Notes under the pieces: model-generated
What the model was told of the DNA's origin: nothing
What the model saw: the letters and a program-made list of their open reading frames with translations, nothing else
The model's database searches: none
DNA from: Actinomycetes bacterium
Lineage (GTDB): Bacteria > Actinomycetota > Actinomycetes > Propionibacteriales > Propionibacteriaceae
Length of the DNA stretch: 6,011 bases
Direction of reading: 5' to 3'
NCBI GenBank assembly: GCA_023392635.1
Contig: JAEVYS010000061.1
Span: 1 to 6,011 of the forward strand
Program-made: the position numbers and the translations under genes
Shown here: positions 1 through 5,560 of the stretch, in pieces
How positions within the stretch are numbered: position 1 is the stretch's first letter
Layout of the letters: every line of letters starts with the position of its first letter

Positions 1-52
1 GTTGGGAACCGTCCCCAATCTGGTCCGGACCGTTTTGGGGACGGTTCCCAAC
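1..52. repeat. Perfect 18-bp inverted repeat with nested palindrome
   Basis: The left arm GTTGGGAACCGTCCCCAA (1-18) and the right arm TTGGGGACGGTTCCCAAC (35-52) are exact reverse complements. The 16-nt centre holds a second exact palindrome, GGTCCGGACC (22-31), with 3 nt on each side. The whole therefore folds into one nearly symmetric hairpin on either strand. No T tract follows, so it is not a classical intrinsic terminator, although a bidirectional terminator is possible. The form resembles intergenic REP/BIME-type palindromes mobilised by RAYT (Y1 tyrosine) transposases; that is inference, since no second copy or transposase lies in the window. The left arm starts at base 1, so the element may extend further left. 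Confidence 0.8.
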
Positions 53-99
53 TCGGTCCAGCCGGCGGGGGGCAGGACAAGCTCGCCACCTACCGCAGC

Positions 100-1611
100 A
101 TGCGCGATCCGGCGAGGACGCCCGAGCCCGTGCCGGCCGCCGCACCGGCACCGTCCGACGGCCGTTCGTTCGTCGTGCAGGAGCACCACGCCCGTCGGCT
201 GCACTACGACTTCCGGCTCGAGCGCGACGGCGTGCTGGTGAGCTGGGCGGTGCCGAAGGGGCCGCCCACCGATCCGAGGACGAACCACCTCGCGGTTCCC
301 ACCGAGGACCACCCGCTCGACTACGGCAGCTTCGAGGGCACGATCCCCGCCGGCGAGTACGGCGGCGGCACCGTCACCATCTGGGACGCCGGCAGCTACG
401 AGCTAGAGAAGTGGCGGGACAAGGAGGTCATCGTCACCCTGCACGGCCGCACGGACGGGGGGCTCGGCGGCGAACCGGCGAAGTTCGCGCTGATCAAGAC
501 CGGCAAGGACTGGCTCATGCACCGCATGGTCATCCCGGCGGACGACCCCCGTTCCGGGACGGACGGTACCGGCGAGCGCCCTGGCCACGACCGACGGGGA
601 GCCCCGCCCGTCGTCCGACCGTCGGCCGCGGAGCCGGACGCGGGGATCGAGCCGATGCTGGCGACGCTGTCCGCGCCGGACGCCATCACCGACCCCGACC
701 AGTGGCACTTTGAAATGAAGTGGGACGGCGTGCGGGTCATCGCCCGGCTCGACGACGGTGCGGTAGCCCTCTTCAGCCGCCGCGGGCGTGACGAGACCTC
801 CCGCTATCCCGACCTGGTGCCGGACCTCGCCGCGCTCAAGGTCAGCGACGCGGTGCTCGACGGGGAGATCGTGGTTCTCGACGAGGGCGGGGCGCCGAAC
901 TTCGGCCTGCTGCAACCGCGGATCAACCTGACCCGGGCGACCGACATCGCCGCCGCCGCGAACAAGGCGCCCGCGCAATTGCTCCTGTTCGACATCCTCC
1001 GGCTCGATGGCGAGTCGCTGTTGCGCCGGCCGTACGAGGAGCGCCGGCAGTTGCTCGAGGGCCTGCAGCCGCCGGCCGGCTCCCGCGTCCAGGTGCCCCC
1101 CGAGTTCGAGGGCGACCTCACTGCCGCCATGGAGGCCAGCCTCGCCTTCCGGCTCGAGGGCGTCGTGGCGAAGCGGCGCGGATCGGTCTACCAGCCCGGA
1201 GCGCGGGGCCGCACGTGGCTGAAGATCAAGCACCGCAGGAGCCAGGCCGTGGTCGTCGGCGGCTGGCGTCCGGGCAACGGCAACCGGGAAGGGACGCTGG
1301 GCGCCCTGCTCCTCGCCATCCCCGACGCCGGCGAGCTCCGTTACGTCGGACGCGTCGGCTCAGGGTTCAACGACACCGGGCTGGCCGAGAGCCTGCGGCT
1401 GCTCGAGCCCCTGGCCAGGTCGACGCCGGCGATCGCCGACGTGCCGGCCGAGGACGCGAGGGACGCGCGGTGGGTGGAGCCGGAGCTCGTCGGCGAGGTG
1501 TTCTACACCGAACTCACCTCGACCCACCGCCTGCGCCATCCGGTGTGGAAGGGCTGGCGGCACGACCAGTCCCCCCAGGACGTCGGCTGGGAGACGACGC
1601 AGGAACGGTGA
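100..1611 (+). CDS. ligD: LigD-type ATP-dependent DNA ligase with 3'-phosphoesterase domain
   Basis: This enzyme seals DNA nicks with ATP and trims 3' ends, as in bacterial Ku/LigD end joining. Residues 24-130 form the phosphoesterase domain: FVVQEHHARRLHYDFRLE carries H29, H35, D37 and R39, and EDHPLDY carries H71 and Y75, matching the metal and phosphate ligands known for the family. After a loose linker (about 138-183) comes the nucleotidyltransferase core: KWDG with adenylated K207, LDGE (254-256 DGE), EGVVAK at 353-358 and TWLKIK at 372-377. The OB fold runs from about 380 to the C terminus. No polymerase/primase domain is present; it may be encoded elsewhere or absent. The start is uncertain. 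Upstream codons 76-99 read DKLATYRS, typical of the family's N terminus, yet no ATG, GTG or TTG lies in frame between base 1 and 100, and ATG 100 has no Shine-Dalgarno at normal spacing. The gene may begin left of the window. Confidence 0.93.
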   Translation: MRDPARTPEPVPAAAPAPSDGRSFVVQEHHARRLHYDFRLERDGVLVSWAVPKGPPTDPRTNHLAVPTEDHPLDYGSFEGTIPAGEYGGGTVTIWDAGSYELEKWRDKEVIVTLHGRTDGGLGGEPAKFALIKTGKDWLMHRMVIPADDPRSGTDGTGERPGHDRRGAPPVVRPSAAEPDAGIEPMLATLSAPDAITDPDQWHFEMKWDGVRVIARLDDGAVALFSRRGRDETSRYPDLVPDLAALKVSDAVLDGEIVVLDEGGAPNFGLLQPRINLTRATDIAAAANKAPAQLLLFDILRLDGESLLRRPYEERRQLLEGLQPPAGSRVQVPPEFEGDLTAAMEASLAFRLEGVVAKRRGSVYQPGARGRTWLKIKHRRSQAVVVGGWRPGNGNREGTLGALLLAIPDAGELRYVGRVGSGFNDTGLAESLRLLEPLARSTPAIADVPAEDARDARWVEPELVGEVFYTELTSTHRLRHPVWKGWRHDQSPQDVGWETTQER

Positions 1612-1670
1612 AATCGCGGGCGGCGATCGGCCGCGACGGACAAATGAGGGGTTGCTCGGAGGGGAGTCCG

Positions 1671-3029
1671 ATGAGCGAGTTGCACGACGCGCTGGACAGC
1701 GCGCACCGCCTGGCGCTGGAGTGGCTGGACTCGTTGCCGGATCGGACGGTGCCGGCACGGGCGAGCGCGGCGGAGGTGATGGCCGCTCTGGGAGAACTGC
1801 CGGACGGACCCCGACCGGCGGCGGAGGTCATCGAACTGCTCGGCACGGCTGCCGAGCCGGGACTCACGGCCATTCCGGGCGGACGCTGGTACGGCATGGT
1901 GATGGGGGGCACGATGCCGGCTGCGCTCGCCGCGGACTGGCTGGTCAGCGCATGGGACCAGAACAATGCCCTGCGCGCGGTCACCCCGGCCACGGTCGCC
2001 CTCGAGGACCTCGCGGACCGCTGGCTCCTCGACCTGCTGGGCCTGCCGCCGGAGTGCGGTGTGGGCATGCCGACGGGCGGCACGATGTCGAATTTCACCT
2101 GCCTGGTGACCGCCCGCGACACCGTCCTGCGACGGGCCGGGTGGGACGTCGCGAAGCGCGGGCTGGTCGGCTGCCCGGGCATCCGCGTGCTCGTCGGGGC
2201 CGAGCGGCACGACTCGATCGACAAGGTGCTGCGCCTGATGGGCCTCGGCGAACCGGAGGCGGTCGAGGCGGACGAGCAGGGTCGCATCCGGGTGGACGCG
2301 CTGGCCGATGCGCTGTCGCAGGGCCGCGGGGTGCCGACGGTGGTCGCCCTCCAGGCGGGCAACGTGCACTCCGGGTCGTTCGACGACTTCTCCGCGGCCA
2401 TTCCGCTCGCGCACGCGGCCGGCGCGTGGGTGCACGTCGACGGCGCCTTCGGGCTGTTCGCCGCCGCCTCACCGAGGCTGAGGCACCTCACGGCTGGTTT
2501 CGAGGCGGCCGACTCGTGGGCGACGGACGCGCACAAGACCCTCAACGTCCCCTACGACTGCGGGATTGCCATCGTGCGCGACGTCGCGGCCATGCGCGGC
2601 TCACTCGGGATGCACGGTGACTACCTGATCCAGGACAGCGCGGGTGAGCCGTTCGACCGGGTTCCGGAGATGTCGCGACGCGCGCGTGCCACCACCGTCT
2701 GGGCGGCGCTGGCCTCGATGGGACGCAGCGGGGTCGCGGAACTCGTCGAGCGTTTCTGCGCCCACGCGACGATGTTCGCCGAGGGCCTGGCGCGGATTCC
2801 GGACGTGGAGGTGCTCAACGAGGTGGTGTTCACCCAGGTGTGCGCCAGCTTCGGCAGCGATGAGCGGACCCAGCGCGTGGTCCAGCGCATGCTCGCGGAT
2901 GGGACGGCGTGGACGACGGGCTCCCGGTGGCATGATCAGGCTGTACTGCGGGTCGCGCTGTGCAACTGGTCGACCACGGACTCCGACGTTCGCACCACCC
3001 TGGAAGCCCTGCAGCGCGCCGCAGCCTAG
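1671..3029 (+). CDS. PLP-dependent group II decarboxylase family enzyme
   Basis: The 452-residue protein belongs to the pyridoxal-phosphate fold-type I family that holds aromatic-amino-acid, glutamate and related decarboxylases. Substrate cannot be read from the sequence, and some members are annotated as aminotransferases. Visible cofactor residues are TGGTMSNF at 135-142 (phosphate cup), H180 (ring stacking), D257 in HVDGAFG (pyridine nitrogen), and K289 in ATDAHKTLNVPYDCG, the Schiff-base lysine preceded by the usual His. The C-terminal LRVALCNWSTTDSDV segment is also typical. Length fits the short bacterial members. ATG 1671 is chosen because GGAGGGGAG (1658-1666) lies at ideal distance; an in-frame ATG at 1644 would add nine residues but has no such site. 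It begins 59 nt after the ligase stop with no evident terminator between, so co-transcription is plausible. It is likely soluble, with no signal peptide or membrane segment. Confidence 0.9.
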   Translation: MSELHDALDSAHRLALEWLDSLPDRTVPARASAAEVMAALGELPDGPRPAAEVIELLGTAAEPGLTAIPGGRWYGMVMGGTMPAALAADWLVSAWDQNNALRAVTPATVALEDLADRWLLDLLGLPPECGVGMPTGGTMSNFTCLVTARDTVLRRAGWDVAKRGLVGCPGIRVLVGAERHDSIDKVLRLMGLGEPEAVEADEQGRIRVDALADALSQGRGVPTVVALQAGNVHSGSFDDFSAAIPLAHAAGAWVHVDGAFGLFAAASPRLRHLTAGFEAADSWATDAHKTLNVPYDCGIAIVRDVAAMRGSLGMHGDYLIQDSAGEPFDRVPEMSRRARATTVWAALASMGRSGVAELVERFCAHATMFAEGLARIPDVEVLNEVVFTQVCASFGSDERTQRVVQRMLADGTAWTTGSRWHDQAVLRVALCNWSTTDSDVRTTLEALQRAAA

Positions 3030-3042
3030 AGGGGGCTTTCGC

Positions 3043-3426
3043 ATGGACGTGGTCGCCGCTGTCTTCACCGATGGTGACCGGGTGCTGGCATGCCGGCGCG
3101 ATGGCGGTCGGTACGCCGCAGGTCGCTGGGAGTTCCCCGGAGGCAAGCTCGAGCCGGGCGAGGACCCCGATTCCGCACTGGAGCGGGAGATCGCCGAGGA
3201 GCTCGGCGTGGAGGTCGAGGTCGGCGAACTGCTCGATCGCAGCACCACGATGGTCGAAGGCACCGAGATCACGCTCGCCTGCTACTTCGTGCGCTCGCTC
3301 GGCGCCCTGCCGGAGCACAGTTCCGACCACGACCAGCTCGGCTGGTTCCTGCGGGACCGTCTGGTCTGGCTGGACTGGGCACCGCCCGACCTGCCCGCCG
3401 TGCGGCGGCTCGCCTTCGCCCAGTAG
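3043..3426 (+). CDS. MutT-like NUDIX hydrolase
   Basis: This 127-residue cytosolic protein is a single NUDIX domain that should hydrolyse a nucleoside diphosphate linked to another group, releasing NMP and pyrophosphate or phosphate. The NUDIX box is complete at residues 34-56: G34, E40, R48-E49, E52-E53 and G55-V56 fall at exactly the consensus spacing. WEFPGGK at 29-35 and the overall length resemble MutT/8-oxo-dGTP pyrophosphohydrolases, which clean oxidised nucleotides from the pool. NUDIX specificity is hard to predict, so 8-oxo-dGTP or methyl-CTP-type activity is inference. The start is ATG 3043, preceded by AGAGGGGG (3028-3035), which overlaps the end of the decarboxylase stop. The 13-nt gap implies co-transcription and possible translational coupling with the decarboxylase. 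Confidence 0.92.
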   Translation: MDVVAAVFTDGDRVLACRRDGGRYAAGRWEFPGGKLEPGEDPDSALEREIAEELGVEVEVGELLDRSTTMVEGTEITLACYFVRSLGALPEHSSDHDQLGWFLRDRLVWLDWAPPDLPAVRRLAFAQ

Positions 3427-3436
3427 CCGATTCGCG

Positions 3437-3458
3437 CGCGCCGAGCCGCGTCGGCGCG
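3437..3458 (+). terminator. GC hairpin after the NUDIX gene
   Basis: CGCGCCGA (3437-3444) and TCGGCGCG (3451-3458) form a perfect 8-bp stem with a 6-nt loop, starting 10 nt after the NUDIX stop. No T tract follows. Actinobacterial terminators often lack one, so this may end the ligase-decarboxylase-NUDIX unit; a GC-rich chance stem is the alternative. Confidence 0.4.
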
Positions 3459-3483
3459 GGGCAAGGCGTCCACGGGGAGGCAC

Positions 3484-3489
3484 GACAAT
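3484..3489 (+). promoter_or_regulatory. Candidate -10 element for a leaderless transcript
   Basis: GACAAT ends 6 nt before ATG 3496. That would place the transcription start at or next to the A of the start codon. It matches the actinobacterial TAnnnT pattern at the second and last bases only. No convincing -35 is seen. Leaderless mRNAs are common in Actinomycetota, and ATG 3496 lacks a usable Shine-Dalgarno (GGAG at 3491-3494 is only 1 nt away). Confidence 0.4.
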
Positions 3490-3495
3490 GGGAGC

Positions 3496-3990
3496 ATGCC
3501 GCTCTTCCGACGCACGATCGCCGATCCCGGCCTGAAGCAGTACCTCGGACGGCGGCGGGTGCTGGCCTCCGCTCGCAGCCCCCGAGGTGAGGTCCTCGGC
3601 CTCGCCGATGCCCTGGTGTTCCCCGGCAGCGCCGGCTGGACCGAGGTGGCCTGGCACGACATCGAGCACGGCGGGTGGGACCAACCGTCCCGCACGCTGC
3701 GCTGGACCACGGTGGGTGGCGCGACGTCCTCGCTCGGGCTCGACGAGCCGGGCATGCTGCCCGACCTGTTCAACGAGCGGGTCACCGCGAGCATCGCCTG
3801 CATGCGGGTCGTCGAGCTCGCCGGCTCCGGCACCGCCGTCATCACGGCGCGCCGCGACCTCGGCAGGAACGACGCCGACCTCATCTGGCGAGTGAGCCCC
3901 GGCAAGGGTGTTCAGCAGTCCGCGGTGGACGCGGACCCCCTCGTTTCGCTCGAGTTGGAGCGGCTTCGCGCCGAGTACGACCTCGGGTAG
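3496..3990 (+). CDS. Conserved-looking hypothetical protein, 164 aa
   Basis: I do not recognise the family. The product is a soluble-looking protein without signal peptide or membrane helix. The N-terminal half is rich in tryptophan (around GWTEVAWHD, GGWDQ, TLRWTTV), and there is one cysteine, in ASIACMRVVEL. The acidic, charged C-terminal helix (LVSLELERLRAEYDLG) ends 36 nt before the tRNA-Asn gene. G/C-dominated third positions and an uninterrupted frame support it as a real gene. ATG 3496 is the only in-frame start nearby. The strong GGGGAGG (3474-3480) lies 15 nt upstream, too far for it but ideally placed for an out-of-frame ATG at 3488. The hairpin at 3437-3458 separates it from the NUDIX gene, so it probably has its own promoter. 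Function is unknown. Confidence 0.8.
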   Translation: MPLFRRTIADPGLKQYLGRRRVLASARSPRGEVLGLADALVFPGSAGWTEVAWHDIEHGGWDQPSRTLRWTTVGGATSSLGLDEPGMLPDLFNERVTASIACMRVVELAGSGTAVITARRDLGRNDADLIWRVSPGKGVQQSAVDADPLVSLELERLRAEYDLG

Positions 3991-3996
3991 AAGTTC

Positions 3997-4005
3997 TGGT
4001 AACGT
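3997..4005 (+). promoter_or_regulatory. Extended -10 promoter of tRNA-Asn
   Basis: TGGTAACGT contains an exact TAnnnT -10 hexamer (4000-4005) preceded by the TGn extension. Transcription would begin near 4012, giving a leader of about 15 nt before the mature tRNA, a normal arrangement. No good -35 is seen at 17-18 bp, which the extended -10 could offset. It lies just after the stop codon of the preceding gene. Confidence 0.55.
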
Positions 4006-4026
4006 ACCGACTCGCGCCCAGCGCGA

Positions 4027-4099
4027 TCCCCTGTAGCTCAATTGGCAGAGCGTCGGACTGTTAATCCGTAGGTTCCTGGTTCGAGTCCAGGCGGGGGAG
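4027..4099 (+). tRNA. tRNA-Asn (anticodon GTT)
   Basis: A complete 73-nt cloverleaf can be drawn. The acceptor stem TCCCCTG pairs with CGGGGGA (4092-4098), leaving G as discriminator. The D stem is GCTC/GAGC. The anticodon loop CTGTTAA carries GTT, which reads asparagine codons. The T arm is CCTGG-TTCGAGT-CCAGG. The anticodon stem TCGGA/TCCGT has one T-T mismatch at its outer pair (positions 27/43). CCA is not encoded and must be added by the nucleotidyltransferase. The reverse strand of this gene makes the spurious peptide ending DSNQEPTD. Confidence 0.97.
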
Positions 4100-4108
4100 C
4101 TTCTCCGG

Positions 4109-4125
4109 CCGGCTCATCGAGCCGG
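4109..4125 (+). terminator. Hairpin downstream of tRNA-Asn
   Basis: CCGGCTC (4109-4115) and GAGCCGG (4119-4125) make a perfect 7-bp stem with a 3-nt loop, 10 nt after the tRNA. It has no T tract. Its place suggests a tRNA terminator or 3'-end processing signal, but the support is positional only. Confidence 0.35.
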
Positions 4126-4596
4126 GCTCCCGGTCAGGCAGCCGACCGACCGATACCACGAACCGCGTCGCGACAAGGCCGTCCATCGGCAGCCACCTCG
4201 TGAATGGTCCGGTCCATCCTGCGGGCATTCGTTCCCCGGGCCACGGTGGCAATTCCCTCTTCCGAAGGCTGAATGGTGGAGGACGACCGTCGCTTTGTTC
4301 GCCGGGCTTTCCGCCGCGCCGCCTCCGCGGATCGACCCGTCGACCCGCCCCCACCAATGACGACGGGATATCCGGTCGAAAGGTCCGGACTCCCCTGCTC
4401 TCCGCCGTGGGCTGCCCTCCCACTCGTTCCCGCGCGGCCCGCGCAACGCTCGGCTGCTCGCCGGGCGGGATTGCCCGGACGATGCGCTGTCCGTGGGCTT
4501 CTCCAGCGGAGCCGGAGGTTCGTGCCCGGCCCCTCCTGCGCACATTCGCGTCGCGGGCCCGCCGGAACTCGGCGTTTCCCCATTTCGAACCGGCAA

Positions 4597-4632
4597 GCGC
4601 CATTGTCGCCTCGTATTCTTCGACAATCGCGC
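4597..4632. repeat. 12-bp inverted repeat with 12-nt spacer
   Basis: GCGCCATTGTCG (4597-4608) and CGACAATCGCGC (4621-4632) are reverse complements except for one C-C mismatch. The 12-nt centre is CCTCGTATTCTT. The inner 7 bp (ATTGTCG/CGACAAT) are AT-richer than the genome's usual GC stems, so chance from base composition is a weaker explanation. It could be a protein-binding site or an RNA hairpin. Confidence 0.6.
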
Positions 4633-4851
4633 CCGCTCGTGTCGATTTCATGCCACTGCCGCTATTCTCCGGAATCCGCGGGTGCGGCAAGAAATCGAGG
4701 ACGGCGACCCCGCCGCGCGGACGCGCTCCCCAAGAGCCAACGGAAAAGGTCCGGGGGCACGGATTCTTCCAGACGAAGGAACCACTGGCTTTTCGCCAGG
4801 TATGGCCGGTGGCGGTGCGCCGCCGGTGCGACAGTGAGTCTGATCCCGGTC

Positions 4852-4885
4852 GAGCCGCCGGCGCTCGCGCCGGTGCCGGCGGCTC
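4852..4885. repeat. Perfect 11-bp GC-rich hairpin
   Basis: GAGCCGCCGGC (4852-4862) pairs exactly with GCCGGCGGCTC (4875-4885) across a 12-nt loop. Three further inner pairs form if G-T wobbles are allowed. No T tract is present on either side. It may be a T-less terminator or a structured RNA element in the otherwise gene-free stretch. Confidence 0.55.
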
Positions 4886-5030
4886 CACCCCGAGCATTCC
4901 CGCCAGGTCCGGGTGTCGGCATCGTCCTCGCAGCAGCCACGGTGTCGATCGTCGTCCTCCGGTGGTCGTGGCCCCTGTCCCGGGACCATGTCCAGCACCA
5001 AGCGATGGACCAAAGCTCTGGTGTCGTCCC

Positions 5031-5057
5031 TTGTCAACACGCCCCGCCACCTAGGGT
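5031..5057 (+). promoter_or_regulatory. Possible promoter inside the gene-free stretch
   Basis: TTGTCA (5031-5036) and TAGGGT (5052-5057) resemble housekeeping -35 and -10 hexamers, but the 15-bp spacer is shorter than the usual 16-18. If active, transcription would begin near 5064 and run toward the pilin gene, giving a leader of about 500 nt. Chance occurrence is quite possible. Confidence 0.25.
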
Positions 5058-5321
5058 TGCGCTGTCGTCCCACCACGGACGGCACGCCGCCAGGCCGGAG
5101 AAGTCGCCGAACGGCACCCGCCCACCCCGGCAGCACACTGCCACCCATCCCCAGGAGAGCCAGGAACGTGCGTCCGTTCACTGTGCACAGGCCCGCAACC
5201 GCACCACAGCCGCGCGCCCACCGAATCGGCCCGAGGCAACCGTCCGGCCACCAGCCGGAGGGCGTGAGGCACTACCGCAGGTCGGGGATTGTCCTCCTTA
5301 CGGGTGACGAAAACGCTGGGT

Positions 5322-5337
5322 GCGCCCGAATTGGCGC
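5322..5337 (+). other. Small stem-loop in the pilin upstream region
   Basis: GCGCC (5322-5326) and GGCGC (5333-5337) pair across a CGAATT loop. It lies 18 nt before the hairpin at 5356-5373, so the two could be parts of one structured leader. The short stem alone is weak evidence. Confidence 0.3.
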
Positions 5338-5355
5338 CCATTCCCCACAGAATGT

Positions 5356-5378
5356 GTCCCTCTTTAGGGGGACTTTCT
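5356..5378 (+). terminator. Hairpin plus T-rich tract upstream of the pilin gene
   Basis: Bases 5356-5373 fold into a 7-bp stem (GTCCCTC against GGGGGAC, including one T-G wobble) with a TTTA loop, followed at once by TTTCT (5374-5378). This is the most terminator-like structure in the window by the stem-plus-T rule. It has no gene just before it on this strand; the nearest upstream gene is tRNA-Asn, over 1.2 kb away. It might end a transcript from the gene-free stretch or act as an attenuator before the pilin gene. Confidence 0.4.
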
Positions 5379-5466
5379 CACGCACCCACCCCGAGCCGCG
5401 GACGGAAACCGGGAAAGCGCGCCGGGCCGTGGCGCCGCGCGACTACCCATTTGTGAAAGTGCCAGC

Positions 5467-5472
5467 TAGCAT
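5467..5472 (+). promoter_or_regulatory. Candidate -10 element for the pilin gene
   Basis: TAGCAT fits TAnnnT and would start transcription near 5479, about 80 nt before the pilin start codon. No convincing -35 lies at the normal spacing: TTGTGA at 5451-5456 is only 10 nt away. It is the best candidate I find in the last 150 nt, but it is weak. Confidence 0.25.
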
Positions 5473-5560
5473 TACCCGCGTGGACAAGGTGGTTCACCGG
5501 CCCCCCTCGGCCCAACCCGCCGGTTTACACCCCTCATACCCCTCAAATAAAGGAAGAATC

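Larger units (their letters stand above)
4126..5355. other. Long stretch with no credible gene
   Basis: This stretch between tRNA-Asn and the pilin leader contains no frame I accept as a gene. Open frames of 284 to 344 codons exist on both strands, but they overlap each other, have many A/T third positions, are rich in R, P, G and S, and carry no recognisable domain. G+C is lower than in the genes: 37 of 60 bases in 4621-4680, compared with 44 of 60 in a sample of the ligase gene (781-840). Features inside are an inverted repeat at 4597-4632, a strong hairpin at 4852-4885, and a possible promoter at 5031-5057. It may be a decayed gene region, a long regulatory leader, or the site of an unrecognised RNA. 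No sequence matching the 3' end of the tRNA recurs here, so no attachment site is evident. Confidence 0.6.

Noticed and set aside
2..241. 79-codon frame across the left repeat
   Set aside because: It is a shadow frame through the inverted repeat and the start of ligD, with no family resemblance.
403..1233. Long - strand frames inside ligD, and similar ones inside the decarboxylase (1503-2545) and NUDIX/hypothetical region (2830-4041)
   Set aside because: They lie antisense to genes with clear motifs and arise from the G/C codon bias of those genes.
1215..1670. N-terminal extension of the decarboxylase overlapping the ligase gene
   Set aside because: It is an Arg-rich shadow of ligD; the strong ribosome site at 1658-1666 supports ATG 1671.
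3675..4064. 129-codon + strand frame running into tRNA-Asn
   Set aside because: It overlaps the hypothetical gene in another frame and ends inside the tRNA.
4077..4099. tRNA-Asn 3' end as an integration (att) site
   Set aside because: I found no second copy of the 3' end in the window and no integrase; an island edge further right cannot be excluded.
5008..5036. Promoter on the - strand (TTGACA at 5036-5031)
   Set aside because: The -35 hexamer is perfect, but no TAnnnT lies at 16-18 bp, and no gene follows on that strand.
4061..5050. 329-codon frame on the - strand ending DSNQEPTD
   Set aside because: The C-terminal peptide is the antisense of tRNA-Asn, a common false ORF; the rest is low-complexity R/G/P sequence with no domain.
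4200..5307. Long + strand frames of 284 and 344 codons
   Set aside because: They overlap each other in different frames, have many A/T third positions, lack a ribosome site and show no recognisable protein family.
4913..5560. In-frame upstream extension of the pilin gene
   Set aside because: The frame is open by chance; the prepilin leader and the ribosome site at 5551-5556 fix the start at 5561, and the extension has no domain.
5270..5560. Known cyclic-di-GMP or other riboswitch upstream of the pilin gene
   Set aside because: None of the conserved aptamer core sequences I know is visible; only unassigned hairpins are.
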